Below, in pieces: positions 1 through 10,529 of a stretch of DNA of 64,000 nt (positions within the stretch are counted from its first letter, which is position 1; every line of letters begins with the position of its first letter). This DNA is from Apostichopus japonicus (Eukaryota; Echinodermata; Holothuroidea; Aspidochirotida; Stichopodidae): positions 7,500,213 through 7,564,212 of the forward strand of contig NC_092574.1 in the NCBI RefSeq assembly GCF_037975245.1, in the 5' to 3' direction. Position numbers and translations under genes: made by a program. The notes under the pieces were generated by a model. It had not been told where the DNA came from. It did no database searches and worked only from the letters and a program-made list of their open reading frames with translations.

Positions 1-825
1 TTGCACATTTGAACCTCTGGCAAAAACTTGTCTTGGGGCTTCATCCTGTCAACAAAATAATGCAAATTTTTGTACTTGGAAATCCTAAAGTCAGTTGGAA
101 GTTTAGTAAAGAGAACATATTTCAGTTCTGGTACAAAATGAAGTTTGATTGGTAGTATTTTGGAAGAAAAGTGATTATGGAAAGAACTAGGTCACAGAAC
201 TGTAAACATTTGTTGGTAATGGCAGGCTTCCATGTCAGTAAAATGGCCCCTTGTCACATGTTATAATTTAAACTGTGGTGATAGCTACAGTTCATTTCTG
301 TCCATTTGCAATATAAATTTGACATCAAATGAAAGAAAAAAATCTTTTCAAGTGGTGGTTGACAGGGGGGTCTTTAAGGCTTAAGTGTTGGTGAGCATAG
401 CAAATAGTAGCCAATTCATTAATCATTCATCCCTAGAACAATAGATCTAATTAGGACAATATAAAATAAAGTACGACTTCCACCTGATCAACTGCAAACA
501 GATTAATGTTATCTAAATAATTCAACCATTCATCATTAATTTGATTTCAATAACAATATTTCCATTATAACAATTCCTTTGACCATAGAGATCATTCAAC
601 CAGTACAGCTTGTAAGAATAATTTTCCACATTCAAAGCCATTTTCTTGAAGACAGGCAAGGAATACTGTTTGAATCGTTAAGTCACCTATGCAATGTTCA
701 TCTACTAAATCTCTTTTTAGAATAATCTACAGGTTGTAACAAAAATATGTCTACCAATCTTCCATCATGCAAACCTTTGACAATCATGTAGTTTAGATTA
801 GTTTTGTACATAAATGCACATCATT

Positions 826-1176
826 CAGTGGCATAGGAAGGTACTTATGAGTGGGGGGGCTGAAGACTGATGGCCGACCTGGGGGAGGGGTCTACGGGGA
901 GGGTAAGATTTCTTTGCATTTCCAGGTGGCCTCAGATGCCATTTGGTGCAATATAGCACACTTCAACCAACCCACTCCATTTTGTATATTATTTTGCATT
1001 TTCACCTGGCCTTAGATGCAGTTTGGTGCCCCAAATGAGATTTTTTTCTCATTTGGAAATGAAAAAGGGGTTTTCTGACTTGCAAAGCGGGGGGGGGGCC
1101 GAATGATACTTTTGCCCCTCCATATTTTTCACTGGGGGACTGGCGCCCCCCCAGCCCCCCGGTTCCTACGCCCTTG
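826..1176. mobile_element. hAT-like MITE with 8-bp target duplication
   Basis: The ends are inverted repeats (CAGTGGCATAGGAA at the left, TTCCTACGCCCTTG at the right). Identical 8-bp direct repeats ACATCATT lie outside, at 818-825 and 1177-1184. The interior has G-runs near both ends and no coding capacity. An 8-bp target duplication with CA...TG ends fits hAT-type non-autonomous elements. The element at 33402-34797 has similar ends (CATAGGCGTAGGAG), so both probably belong to one family. It lies in the intron just downstream of the OB-fold exon. Confidence 0.8.
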
Positions 1177-1254
1177 ACATCATTATTAGCTACCTTTTGA
1201 TGGTGAGTACCTGTACAGAACAACATTGTAGGAATGAAGTGAGAAATTACTTAC

Positions 1255-1688
1255 TCTTATAACTTTTCCTGTAATTGACTGCATTGATTTTATGGGTGAT
1301 TTTTTCACAGTTGGAATATCTGAGGGTGGTGGAGTAGGCGGCCTCAGATAATTTACTGCCTCTCTCAAGACAGTGTCGTCAATAGCCATGGTCGGTGCCC
1401 GGTAGATTTTAGTTTTTGAGGTTATTATAATGGAATCCGGTTTTGTAATGTAGTTTTTTAGGATAACAGTAGCATTCTCTTTGACGTGTTCTGTTTTCGA
1501 TACGTCAAATGTCACTGCTTTCATAAAACCTGTACTGTCACACAGTACAAAGTTTTGCATTTTTTTTTCCACACCATCCTTGTTGTAGGTTGTGGGCGGC
1601 AACATAGATGGCACGACACACTTCAATGGCAGTTCAAATGGTTGAGACTTCCCTCTCATCTCCTTGATCTTGGCTATGGTGATCATCT
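1255..1688 (-). CDS. Internal exon of an OB-fold (RPA-like) protein
   Basis: This open 434-nt minus-strand segment is bounded by a good acceptor (TTCTTTACAG, ending at 1689) and a consensus donor (GTAAGT, starting at 1254), so it is an internal exon and its ATG at 1686 need not be the start. The translation begins with MITIAKIKEMRGK and contains an OB-fold-like core (MQNFVLCDSTGFMKAVTF, then VILKNYITKPDSIIIT). A proline-rich linker (PPTPPPSD) follows, then SITGKVIR, which looks like the first strand of a second OB domain cut by the donor. OB folds of this pattern usually bind single-stranded DNA or RNA; that role is inferred. It lies about 1.2 kb downstream of the Helentron ORF on the same strand. 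It could be Helentron cargo, since some Helitrons carry RPA-like genes, or an unrelated host gene. Partner exons were not identified. Confidence 0.6.
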
Positions 1689-2094
1689 CTGTAAAGAATA
1701 GAGAATAATTGAAACGTAAAGATTTTGAATCACTCGATCTTAATCAAGTTTAAAAATCAATTTGGCCTATTTTGAAGTGAAATTATAGCTTCACACTAAA
1801 ACGTGGAGTTACAGAATTTGAAGACTGACTTCATTAAACACTCAATGAGCACTAACAATAACTAGTGTTTTGTGTATATTAAGTTTTATTGTTAGCATCT
1901 TTTGCATTTAATCACCTTTAATTATACAAAAAGTGTCAACATTTCAAATGCACCTACAAACATTGACATTATGTCAGTTTAGGTTTATTTAAAAAAAAAT
2001 CTTTTACATATCTGCTGATGCTCCTGGTTGCAAATTTGCAACCTATGTTCAGCAATTATTATACCATTATATATGTGTATGGTGCTTATGGCAT

Positions 2095-2760
2095 GCTATT
2101 AATGAGGTCACAGGTATTTAGGACGAAATCTGCAATTGCAAGTTACAATATTCAAATTTGTTGTGGTGCTAGTTGTCTGAATTTTTATGTGTAAATAAGA
2201 GGGGGGGGGGAGATAACTGATAATGATGGTTATTAGTCATACTTTATAGGTGGATGGGCTATTAGGAGTAGAAAAATGTTATTGTTGTGGTGATCATGTC
2301 ATGACCGTTAATGAAGTCACAGGTCAAAACAAATCTTACAATTGCAATAACTGTGCAATTGCATGATTGGATTTCTGCAATATTGTTAAGTTGCTATTGG
2401 TTGATAACTGACAAGTGCTTGTATATATGTGTTCAATTTTACAAAATGCATATTTATGAGGGACAGTGCTTATCATTATTTAGTTGAATATTTGTATGCA
2501 CGATATCCACAACAAGGAAATGATTTCAACATACTTTGTGTGCACATGTCCCATGAGTGACCATATCATATATTTTTTAATGAGGTCATAGGGTCGAATA
2601 TGAACATTTTCAAATAACTATAGGTGTCATACATAAGGTCATAGGTCATACTTGATTTGATGCTAGATAATAACTGACCACACAGATCATAATGATGTAA
2701 TTGTAATGTTATGTTTATTATTACAGAGGTGTGTAGAGGAAGAGAAGTCTGATGCAATGC
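2095..2760. repeat. Degenerate repeats built on TAATGAGGTCACAGG
   Basis: Diverged units recur at about 2098, 2310, 2578 and 2630. Each combines TAATGAGGTCAYAGG with an A/T-rich tract and CAATTGCAAGTTAC or CAATAACTGTGCAATTG. A related unit lies at 16005-16080. No protein is encoded. The block lies between the OB-fold exon and the end of the Helentron ORF and may be Helentron 3' sequence or an older dispersed repeat. Confidence 0.45.
2714..2719 (-). promoter_or_regulatory. Possible polyadenylation signal for the Helentron ORF
   Basis: The minus strand reads AATAAA about 190 nt past the stop codon of the 2296-codon ORF. Position and orientation fit, but AATAAA is frequent in sequence this AT-rich. 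Confidence 0.3.
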
Positions 2761-2906
2761 ATGCAATCTGGATAAAGTCTTTGGTTATGATCCGACCAGT
2801 GTTTGATCCATTGATCATTTGACTGCATTTAAGCAAACACTACTGCTAGCTAACCAGTAGATGCACATATGCTTATAGATAGTAAACATAGTTAATGTAA
2901 TATGCA

Positions 2907-5900
2907 TTAATGGAGGTTTTGCAAGGAAATCCATGTTGGTTTGTGATCACTGTAATAGCTCTCAAGAACCCCACTACCAATTATTTTACTTGTAGGAATG
3001 TTTGTGTAGATATGATCTAAGCATGAGTTATAATCTGTTGTAGTAGTAAGTAGGAGTTGTTTGTAGTTGAAAGTTTTTGTTAATAGACAAAGAAGGCTGT
3101 TTTTGTCTGGTGTGTTTTGGAGCATGTCAACATTGAAATCACCAGTAATCAATGTTGGTTGTGAGTGATCTATGTGACCTAACAAGTTATTTAATGCACC
3201 TTGGAATTGCTGCATTGGCACTTTTTTAGACCTGTACACTACTGCAATTTGAAGACTGCCAGCAAGTGTTTTTTTTTTGGTAAGGGTAATTTCAACATTG
3301 TTTATATTCAGTGTTTGCTCCGACAATGTTGTGATATTATTCTTAGTGTAGATTACAGTGCCATATGGGGAGTTTGAGAGAGGAGCATGAGATGGGATGT
3401 TTTTGAATAGTGTAAATCCTGCAATGTACAGCTTATCATTTGTTATTGCTTCTGATAAATGGCATTCAGTGAAAAGTAGAATATCAGCAGATGTGATTGT
3501 GGTGTCAAGTACAATGTCAGAAATGTGTTTTCGTAATGATCTTGTATTTTGATGGATGATTGTGGTGTTGCTGTCAATTGGTTGGCTGTTGATCTTCAAT
3601 AATCTTGTAGAACGAAGGTCTTTTACTTCCTTGACAACCTTTGGATCAACATTTATCTTTGCAGGGTTAAGATGAAGTACGTATAAGCCATTCAGGGAAG
3701 TGACTCTACTTAATGCAACATAGTGGATGTGACATTGTGATCTAGCACCTGACATATCAACAACTATCTCTTTCATTGTGTCTCCTTGACATCTATGGAC
3801 TGTCTTTGCAGTTGCTGGTCTAATGGGAAATTGTTTTCTCATAACTTGTGCATTTTTGTTACGGCCAATTCTAAATTGTCGACCAACTTGAGATATTGGT
3901 GTCCATGATGGAGCAATCTTAGAATTATACAGTTCTTTTCTAGCATGCCGACAGGCTTTACCTACAGAAATGTCATCAAATTGTATCCAGATAATGTTAA
4001 TATCATGTACATTCTCTACATACTTGATAATACCAGTGGCACCATTAATCATTCCATCTTCAACTGAAACATTGAGGCAGAGGTCAACTCTTTGATCAAT
4101 ACCCAAGGATAGTTCAGTGAATAATCCCATTGTCTTTTGAGGGTTGTTCGGTATGCAAGTCAGTATTTTTTGTTTGACTGTGTTTGGAATATCACCTACA
4201 ACAACATCTTTTGATCTAACTTTGAATTTCAGAGTGTTGAGTTTGGAGAAAACTTGATCATTGTGTGCATTAACTTTCAGGTTTGTCTGATAAAGATGTA
4301 TAGCATTTGATGGAACACTGTCAACTGTAAACTGTCTAGTGTTCAGCAGCTTTAAATCATCTTCTGTTTGATTGCCTTCTCTTAGTCGGTTTAAAAGTTT
4401 AGCAAAGCTCTGGTCATCCTTTTGTCTCATGATTTCAGTCAGTTCAAAGGCCCTAAAATGGTCTTTCCATAAATTAGATGCTAGTGGGCCATAATCATGA
4501 GTTAGATCATTAAATATCCATCCATCAAATACTGGCTTGAGTTGAAAAAGATCACCAACAGCAATAATGCTTACTCCTCCAAATGTTTTCTTACTACCCA
4601 TTATTTGCTGGAGTCTTTTATCTATGTATGTAAGCATTCCATTACCAACCATAGATATCTCATCAATAAATATGATTTTCAAATTACGGAACTTCACTCG
4701 AAGTGAGTTCAGCTTGTCTGATGTTAATGCTTTATAATGGAATCCTTGACTAGCTGGAATGAGTAAAGCACTATGAATGGTACTGCCTTTAATACCATAA
4801 GCTGCTTTGCCTGTTGGTGCCATTAGAAGAATGTGAGTATCATCTGGATCACTTCCAGGCTGGCTAGAATAGTATTTCAAAAGTGCATTGTACAGAGCTT
4901 TCAATACTTGAGATTTTCCTACACCAGCTCCGCCAGTTAGAAACGTGTACATTGGTTCTTGTTTTGTTTTGCACCAATGCAGTACATAGTAGAAAAAGTC
5001 TTTCTGTTGTTTGTTGAGGCTGCGTACTAGACTTCTGTATTCAGAATCAGGCAAGCGAGGTTTTTGTAATTCTTCAATGTTTGCACTATTGACTGCAATC
5101 CCAATGTCTTGTCCAATATCATAAAATTCAGGTGATTCATTGGAAGGGATTTTCACTTGTTGTTTATCCTTTTCGTCTCGATGAGCCTTTTCCATATGTT
5201 CTGTATTTGGCGCTATCTCATCATACATCTCAGGGTCTTCATTTTCAATATCATCAATTGCCTGGTCAATGATATCTCCACTGTGGTTATATTCTGCTTC
5301 CTTGTCTTTAATCTTGGATTCGACCTGAAGGTATCGTTCTTGGTACGTATCACATGACTCTATGATCTTGTTTTCAGATCTCCAAGGACTAAACAACATA
5401 AGCTGTTCTCTGTAGTATTTTTCAGGGTCAGTTTCCTTGTTAAACCGAACATATCTGATGATCTTGGCTTTGTTTCTTTTCTTAAATTTCAATGCACCAA
5501 CTGTGTAGTATTTGACCTCATCAGTACTTTGCATAATTTCAGTCATATTGAGGTCATCAGCATTATCATCTGAATCATAGTCATCGTTACCACTATCTTT
5601 GTTGAGAAGTTCAGTCATATGAGCATCATCATTATCATCATTGTTAGCACAATCGTTACTCTTGTTGTCACTACTAATATCATACCAAGCTGCAAAGTCT
5701 GCTAAGCAATAATGATGAAGTGCTTGAGGTCGGACAGCATACTTCCTGATAAGTCCCATACATTCAATATCTGTTGAGTTATCTGGCAACTGATGAATAT
5801 ATTTCAATGGTTTGATCAGGATTGTTCGATTTTCTGGTGGCGAGGTGTTCACGAACAGAAATTGCCTGGAGGCTTTCCTCAGTGACATTTGCAACACTAA

Positions 5901-8900
5901 ATACACTGCTTCTTGAGCACTCATTTCAACATGATTTAGGAACTTGTTTCCAATGTGTCGAACTTGTTGTTTAATGTCCATGTTTCCTTCTCTTGCTTCT
6001 GTTGTTGCACGCTGCATAAGGTTACTCATACCTCTTTGTCCTTTGCTAATGTAAGATACAATATACATGGCACATGCATATGGGTCCAATATGTATTGGA
6101 TGTCCATATTAGCTTTCCAAGTTTCCAGCAAAACTGAATTGTAACCATTAATTCTGACCTCTGATGGTGATCTTTTGAGAAAGATTTTGTCTGATGTTAT
6201 GGATGAACGAATAGCAATAATGTAGTCCTTTTCTGTGGTTTCCAACTTTGCTAGCATATCTTCAAATGTGTCACTAATGTCTTCAGCAAGTTTCAAATCA
6301 TCCATGTAAGCTTTTATGCACTTGTACAATTCTGTAATTTTGTCATTGCCTTTATCTTCCAATGGTGTTAGAATCATGGTTCTAGGCATTGGTGGGATAG
6401 GAAACCCAAAGCGGCAAACACCTTGTCTCTTTTTCCTGCATGTCTTTGCATGGCTGTGAGATTGCAAGTTAATACTTTGGTTGACTGTATCAGGAGGTTT
6501 GTTACATGTGACATATTGATCAATAAAGGATACAATATCCGTAGCTGCTGCATTCCCATATAAAGGTGCATCTTTAATCCAAACTAGCATGTGAATGTGT
6601 GGGGAACCTCTCTGTTGGAACTCTACTCTGTAGAAATGATCAATGATTTCACCAATTGGATGATATGAACTATACAGGAAATCATTCAGGAACCTGCGAA
6701 ACACGTAATCAAAGTGTCGTGCACATGTAACAGGGTCACTCTTGATAAGATTAGACTTGTCATTCCAATTCATGTTTAGTAGTTCTTCATCTGTGAAATG
6801 TCTGTTATTAACTGTTCTTCCAAGGATTTTGAGTAGGTGAAGCCACCTTGTTTCAGCAGCAGAGAATGACAGAAACCATGTTGGGATTCCAAGTTGTCGA
6901 ATCATCGCAAACAATTCTCTCTTGGACTTTTCCCAATAGGGAGGGGATCCTCGTAACGTTCGGAATACTCTAAATCCTTCATCTAGAGTCAAGATTTGAT
7001 TGATACTTTCACTTGTTTTGAAATGCTTAGCAGTTAAGTTCTTTCCCTGTGTTTTCTTCTTTCGCATGCTAAGTGTAACTTTCTGCTGTATTTGGTTTAT
7101 TTGTAGCTTCTTGGTTTTGTAGAATATGTTAGGGACAGATTTGGCAAATCGTCTGTCTTTGTGACGCAATTCCCACTTACATATTGTGCTATAGTGTACT
7201 TTATCTTTAGTATCACTTCTCGGCTGTCCACAAAACAATGTTGGGAAAGCAAGTATTTCTGAATTAGTGTCTTGAAACAAGCCCATAGGTCTATTTCCCT
7301 CACCTGGTGCTACACAATAAGCAAGTTGGTTTTGTTCATCAAATTCTGGTGTGAGCATAGTATCTAATGTACCTGTAGGTTGCATGTCATCATTTTGAGG
7401 TTCTGTCCAATCATCATCTGAATCTGGATCAATTTCATCTTTAGATTGAATTGAGGGAGTTAGTTGTGCTGGAAAATCCATGTTCTCTTTTGTGACAGAT
7501 TGTTTTTGTGCAGGTTCTACGAATTCCTGCCAATCATCATCCATCTGCTGCAATGATTCATTCCATGTCTTATGAATTGTAACTCCTTCATCTCTATATA
7601 ATTGACTGTTTGCAACAAGCCAATTTGCAGCATCAATTACTTTATTGGGCCTGACATTTTCATTTTGAACAGAGTGCTTATAGGAAAGTTTTCTTTTAAA
7701 TTTGACAGGAATGGTCATGCTCTCGTCTATTCTGCATGGTAATGTCCTTATTGTACTTGATACATTACAAGCAACATTTACCACATTTCCTTTAACATTC
7801 AGTTGTCGTCCTTTAGGAAGTTCTCGTATTTGCATGAATGGTATTCGAAGGGCAACTAATCTCTCTTCCAGAGAATGTAGTTGCAACTCATTTGGGACAA
7901 TGGTAAGTCTCATATTATTGTCTAAGCTTAATGGAGGTATCTTGTCAGATTTAATATATTCCTTACAAGTACCACATATCCAAACTTTGTTGTCAATAAT
8001 GGAAGAATTGTGTAAAGCAATGCATTCAGTGGAGTTTCTAAGTGTGTGTCCGAAGTTAGTCACACTTTCTTTGTACCATAACTGTTCACAACAACAGCAC
8101 ACATATTCTGGACCAACTGCAATTGACTTCCAAAATATTTTTTGCAATTGTTGGATTGATGATGTATTCCTAGTTAATATCTTCTTTTGTTTTTCTTTGA
8201 TTTCCTTTGATACATATTGTGGGTCTGTTCTAGCTTCTGCCATTCGTACTTTGTTTTTTTCTTTCTCTTGTATAGTGTATATTTTGATGCCACGGATAGT
8301 TTTCATTCGTTTGACATTTTGTTCTTTCTCATATTGAGAGTACTCGTCTTTTTGTCTTGTCTTTTTCATTCGTTTGATGTTTTGTTTCTTTTCAGTTTGA
8401 CAATATTCTTTATTCTGTCTTGTCAGTTTCATTCGTTTCATGTTATGTTCCATTTCTGCTTGATAATATTCTTTTTTCTGTCTTGTCAGTTTCATTCGTT
8501 TGATGTTTTGTTTCTTTTCAGTTTGACAATATTCTTTATTCTGTCTTGTCAGTTTTATTCGTTTGATGTTTTGTTCCATTTCTGCTTGATAATATTCTTT
8601 TTTCTTTCTTGTCAGCTTCATTCGTTTGCTGTTTTGTATCTTTTCTGTTTGACAATATTCTTCCTTTTGTCTTGTCAGTTTCATTCGTTTCATGTTTTGT
8701 TTCTTTTCTGCTTGAGAATAGTTTCTATTTTGTCTTATCTCTTTCATCCTTTTACTGTTTTCATACTTTTCACAATGACTGTATGTGTTATGCTTTCTCT
8801 TGGATTTAATCCTTTTTGCATTCTTGGCTCTTTCTTCTTGTTTATATGACTGGTTATTTGTTCTTAACTTTTGCATACGTTTGACACTACCGGAGTTAGC

Positions 8901-9797
8901 ATGGTTGTTGTCGTGATGCAATTCATATTTCTGTACATACTTTATTTTTTCATCTTTAAGCTTCTTCCACAAATGTTGCCTTTGTTGTTCCTCTTGTATC
9001 CGTTCTATAGATGTTTTAGGAGTTGAAGATTCAGGGTTATGTTTTACAAGGCAGAGATCAGTATTCTCAAAACCATATACAACATCATAATGATTACTAT
9101 TTGTGTTTTCTAGATAAATTGCACGCTTCTTTCTATTCACATTGTCTGTGAAATTGCCAGAAGCTGGATATCGCAACCATTTCCATTGACTACCATATAC
9201 AGCATATGTATATATGTCAGTTTGTAAAAGTTTGGCAGCAGCCATTATTTCAACTTCAGTAGACCATACTCCATCATTAGAAATATGAGTAGTCTGAATG
9301 TAGTCTTTCACAGAACACCATGAAGGCGGAAGGTGGCATTCCTCAATAGCTCGGACTACTACATGTCTTAAAATATGATAATTAGCTTCTGAATTTGTTA
9401 TTAAGAATGACAAACTTCTAAAGAAGCAATTGCCATCACCTGTTATTTTCCAAACATTACATGGTTTTGAAGTATTAACATACAAAATCGGACTGTTGAT
9501 TTGCGGCCAATTCAAATTACAACTGATATGGATATTTTGTGTATATTGTTTCAACAGGTCAATCTTTGAAATACTCCATTCATTATTAACTGGAAAGAAA
9601 GCAAATGCATCATGAGTCTGCACAGAGTGCAAATTAATATCAGTTAGTGCATCAGTGGAATGTTGGACTGTCACATCATCCATAATTTGGGTAGAGTTTG
9701 TGCCTGATTCACATTCTCGGTTAGTTCTGCTTTGTTGCATTTGTTGTTGATTTGCCTTTTTCCTTTGCTGGTAACTCCTTTTCTTTGTTTGTGGCAT
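2907..9797 (-). CDS. Helentron protein: OTU, Rep (HUH), PIF1-like helicase, EEP endonuclease
   Basis: One uninterrupted intronless frame of 2296 codons. Domains in order: an OTU-type cysteine protease (TGDGNCFFRSL, D121 and C124; SNHYDVVY, H236); basic KRMKLTRQ repeats at about 260-540; a Cys-rich module at about 555-615 (YVCCCCEQLW, then WICGTCKEYI); a Helitron-type Rep with HUH motif GSPHIHMLVW near 1063 and two-tyrosine motif YIVSYISKG near 1245; a superfamily 1 PIF1-like helicase with Walker A LTGGAGVGKSQ near 1616, Walker B IIFIDEISMVG near 1708, VGDLFQLKP, and C-terminal HRCQGDT and YVALSRV; and an APE-like EEP domain at about 2075-2296 (HQNTRSL, TGDFNVDML, SCLDHIYTN, SDHKPTW). Rep nicks and rejoins one strand, the helicase unwinds, and rolling-circle transposition follows. 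The EEP domain marks the Helentron branch. The start is supported by a TATA-like box 25-31 nt upstream. Full integrity suggests a young, perhaps autonomous copy. Confidence 0.93.
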   Translation of the reverse strand: MPQTKKRSYQQRKKANQQQMQQSRTNRECESGTNSTQIMDDVTVQHSTDALTDINLHSVQTHDAFAFFPVNNEWSISKIDLLKQYTQNIHISCNLNWPQINSPILYVNTSKPCNVWKITGDGNCFFRSLSFLITNSEANYHILRHVVVRAIEECHLPPSWCSVKDYIQTTHISNDGVWSTEVEIMAAAKLLQTDIYTYAVYGSQWKWLRYPASGNFTDNVNRKKRAIYLENTNSNHYDVVYGFENTDLCLVKHNPESSTPKTSIERIQEEQQRQHLWKKLKDEKIKYVQKYELHHDNNHANSGSVKRMQKLRTNNQSYKQEERAKNAKRIKSKRKHNTYSHCEKYENSKRMKEIRQNRNYSQAEKKQNMKRMKLTRQKEEYCQTEKIQNSKRMKLTRKKKEYYQAEMEQNIKRIKLTRQNKEYCQTEKKQNIKRMKLTRQKKEYYQAEMEHNMKRMKLTRQNKEYCQTEKKQNIKRMKKTRQKDEYSQYEKEQNVKRMKTIRGIKIYTIQEKEKNKVRMAEARTDPQYVSKEIKEKQKKILTRNTSSIQQLQKIFWKSIAVGPEYVCCCCEQLWYKESVTNFGHTLRNSTECIALHNSSIIDNKVWICGTCKEYIKSDKIPPLSLDNNMRLTIVPNELQLHSLEERLVALRIPFMQIRELPKGRQLNVKGNVVNVACNVSSTIRTLPCRIDESMTIPVKFKRKLSYKHSVQNENVRPNKVIDAANWLVANSQLYRDEGVTIHKTWNESLQQMDDDWQEFVEPAQKQSVTKENMDFPAQLTPSIQSKDEIDPDSDDDWTEPQNDDMQPTGTLDTMLTPEFDEQNQLAYCVAPGEGNRPMGLFQDTNSEILAFPTLFCGQPRSDTKDKVHYSTICKWELRHKDRRFAKSVPNIFYKTKKLQINQIQQKVTLSMRKKKTQGKNLTAKHFKTSESINQILTLDEGFRVFRTLRGSPPYWEKSKRELFAMIRQLGIPTWFLSFSAAETRWLHLLKILGRTVNNRHFTDEELLNMNWNDKSNLIKSDPVTCARHFDYVFRRFLNDFLYSSYHPIGEIIDHFYRVEFQQRGSPHIHMLVWIKDAPLYGNAAATDIVSFIDQYVTCNKPPDTVNQSINLQSHSHAKTCRKKRQGVCRFGFPIPPMPRTMILTPLEDKGNDKITELYKCIKAYMDDLKLAEDISDTFEDMLAKLETTEKDYIIAIRSSITSDKIFLKRSPSEVRINGYNSVLLETWKANMDIQYILDPYACAMYIVSYISKGQRGMSNLMQRATTEAREGNMDIKQQVRHIGNKFLNHVEMSAQEAVYLVLQMSLRKASRQFLFVNTSPPENRTILIKPLKYIHQLPDNSTDIECMGLIRKYAVRPQALHHYCLADFAAWYDISSDNKSNDCANNDDNDDAHMTELLNKDSGNDDYDSDDNADDLNMTEIMQSTDEVKYYTVGALKFKKRNKAKIIRYVRFNKETDPEKYYREQLMLFSPWRSENKIIESCDTYQERYLQVESKIKDKEAEYNHSGDIIDQAIDDIENEDPEMYDEIAPNTEHMEKAHRDEKDKQQVKIPSNESPEFYDIGQDIGIAVNSANIEELQKPRLPDSEYRSLVRSLNKQQKDFFYYVLHWCKTKQEPMYTFLTGGAGVGKSQVLKALYNALLKYYSSQPGSDPDDTHILLMAPTGKAAYGIKGSTIHSALLIPASQGFHYKALTSDKLNSLRVKFRNLKIIFIDEISMVGNGMLTYIDKRLQQIMGSKKTFGGVSIIAVGDLFQLKPVFDGWIFNDLTHDYGPLASNLWKDHFRAFELTEIMRQKDDQSFAKLLNRLREGNQTEDDLKLLNTRQFTVDSVPSNAIHLYQTNLKVNAHNDQVFSKLNTLKFKVRSKDVVVGDIPNTVKQKILTCIPNNPQKTMGLFTELSLGIDQRVDLCLNVSVEDGMINGATGIIKYVENVHDINIIWIQFDDISVGKACRHARKELYNSKIAPSWTPISQVGRQFRIGRNKNAQVMRKQFPIRPATAKTVHRCQGDTMKEIVVDMSGARSQCHIHYVALSRVTSLNGLYVLHLNPAKINVDPKVVKEVKDLRSTRLLKINSQPIDSNTTIIHQNTRSLRKHISDIVLDTTITSADILLFTECHLSEAITNDKLYIAGFTLFKNIPSHAPLSNSPYGTVIYTKNNITTLSEQTLNINNVEITLTKKKTLAGSLQIAVVYRSKKVPMQQFQGALNNLLGHIDHSQPTLITGDFNVDMLQNTPDKNSLLCLLTKTFNYKQLLLTTTTDYNSCLDHIYTNIPTSKIIGSGVLESYYSDHKPTWISLQNLH
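8280..8880 (-). repeat. In-frame 63-bp repeats inside the Helentron ORF
   Basis: The ORF contains roughly nine copies of a 21-residue unit (NIKRMKLTRQNKEYCQTEKK type). At DNA level the unit is 63 bp, and alternating versions with YCQTEKK and YYQAEME form 126-bp dimers at about 8390-8700. The copies are so similar that recent expansion or gene conversion is likely. The product is a Lys/Arg-rich, probably helical linker between the OTU and Rep domains. Nucleic-acid binding is plausible but unproven. Confidence 0.85.
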
Positions 9798-9821
9798 GAC
9801 TGATGTTTCCTGTACCCTTAC

Positions 9822-9828
9822 TATATAA
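9822..9828 (-). promoter_or_regulatory. TATA-like box of the Helentron ORF
   Basis: The minus strand reads GCTTATATAG 25-31 nt upstream of the ATG at 9797. A TATA box at this spacing would start transcription almost at the start codon, giving a very short leader. This is motif evidence only. Confidence 0.4.
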
Positions 9829-9879
9829 GCCTACTTTAATATATTTTGTCTAATATGGCAATATTGAAATTGAAAATCT

Positions 9880-10525
9880 GATTGATATGCAACTTATACG
9901 GCTTGACTGATATACATGTTAATAGGCCAATTGATATGGGAGTTGATAATGTAATTGATATGCAAGTTGTTAGCAAGTTGAATGGTTGATTGATATGCAA
10001 GTTGAACAGCTGATTGTTATGTAAGTTGATTGTTTGATTGAAATGCAAGTTTTTTGGCTAATTGATGTGCAAGTGTAACGATATGCACGCTAACAAGTTG
10101 ATTAATATGTGAAAAGCTAATTGATATGCAGGCTAAGTGATATGCAAGTTGACTGATTGATATATAAGTTGAATGGTTGATTAATATGCAAGTTGAAGAG
10201 CCGATTGATATGCTAGTTGATTGGTTGATTGACATGGAGTTGATTTGCTAGTTGATTCCCAAGTTGGGTGACTAATTGGTATGCCAGTTCAATGGTTAAT
10301 TAGTTGATATGCAAGTTGATTGGTTGATTGATTGATATGCAAGTTGAATAGTTGATTGATATGGAAGTTAAAAAGCTGGTTGATATGCAAATTGATAGGC
10401 TGATTGATATGCAAGTTCATTAGTTGCTTGATATGTAAGTTGATTGGCTAATTGATGTGCAGGTGTATCCATATGCAAGCTATCAAGTTCATTAATATCT
10501 GACTTGCAAAGCTACTTGATATGCA
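9880..10525. repeat. 24-bp minisatellite, array 1
   Basis: Imperfect tandem units of about 24 bp follow the pattern GATATGCAAGTTGATTGG plus TTGATT-like ends. Their antisense frames give HINQPINL peptide repeats, which are not genes. Part of the array (about 10195-10450) is matched by 11150-11405 in array 2, including the odd unit containing ATTGGTATGCCAG. So the two arrays share a segmental duplication. Confidence 0.85.
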
Positions 10526-10529
10526 GATT

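Noticed and set aside
7702-8849. Long plus-strand open frames of about 210 codons
   Set aside because: They are antisense shadows of the coding 63-bp repeats of the Helentron ORF; Phe/Ser/Leu-rich composition mirrors the Lys/Arg-rich sense product.
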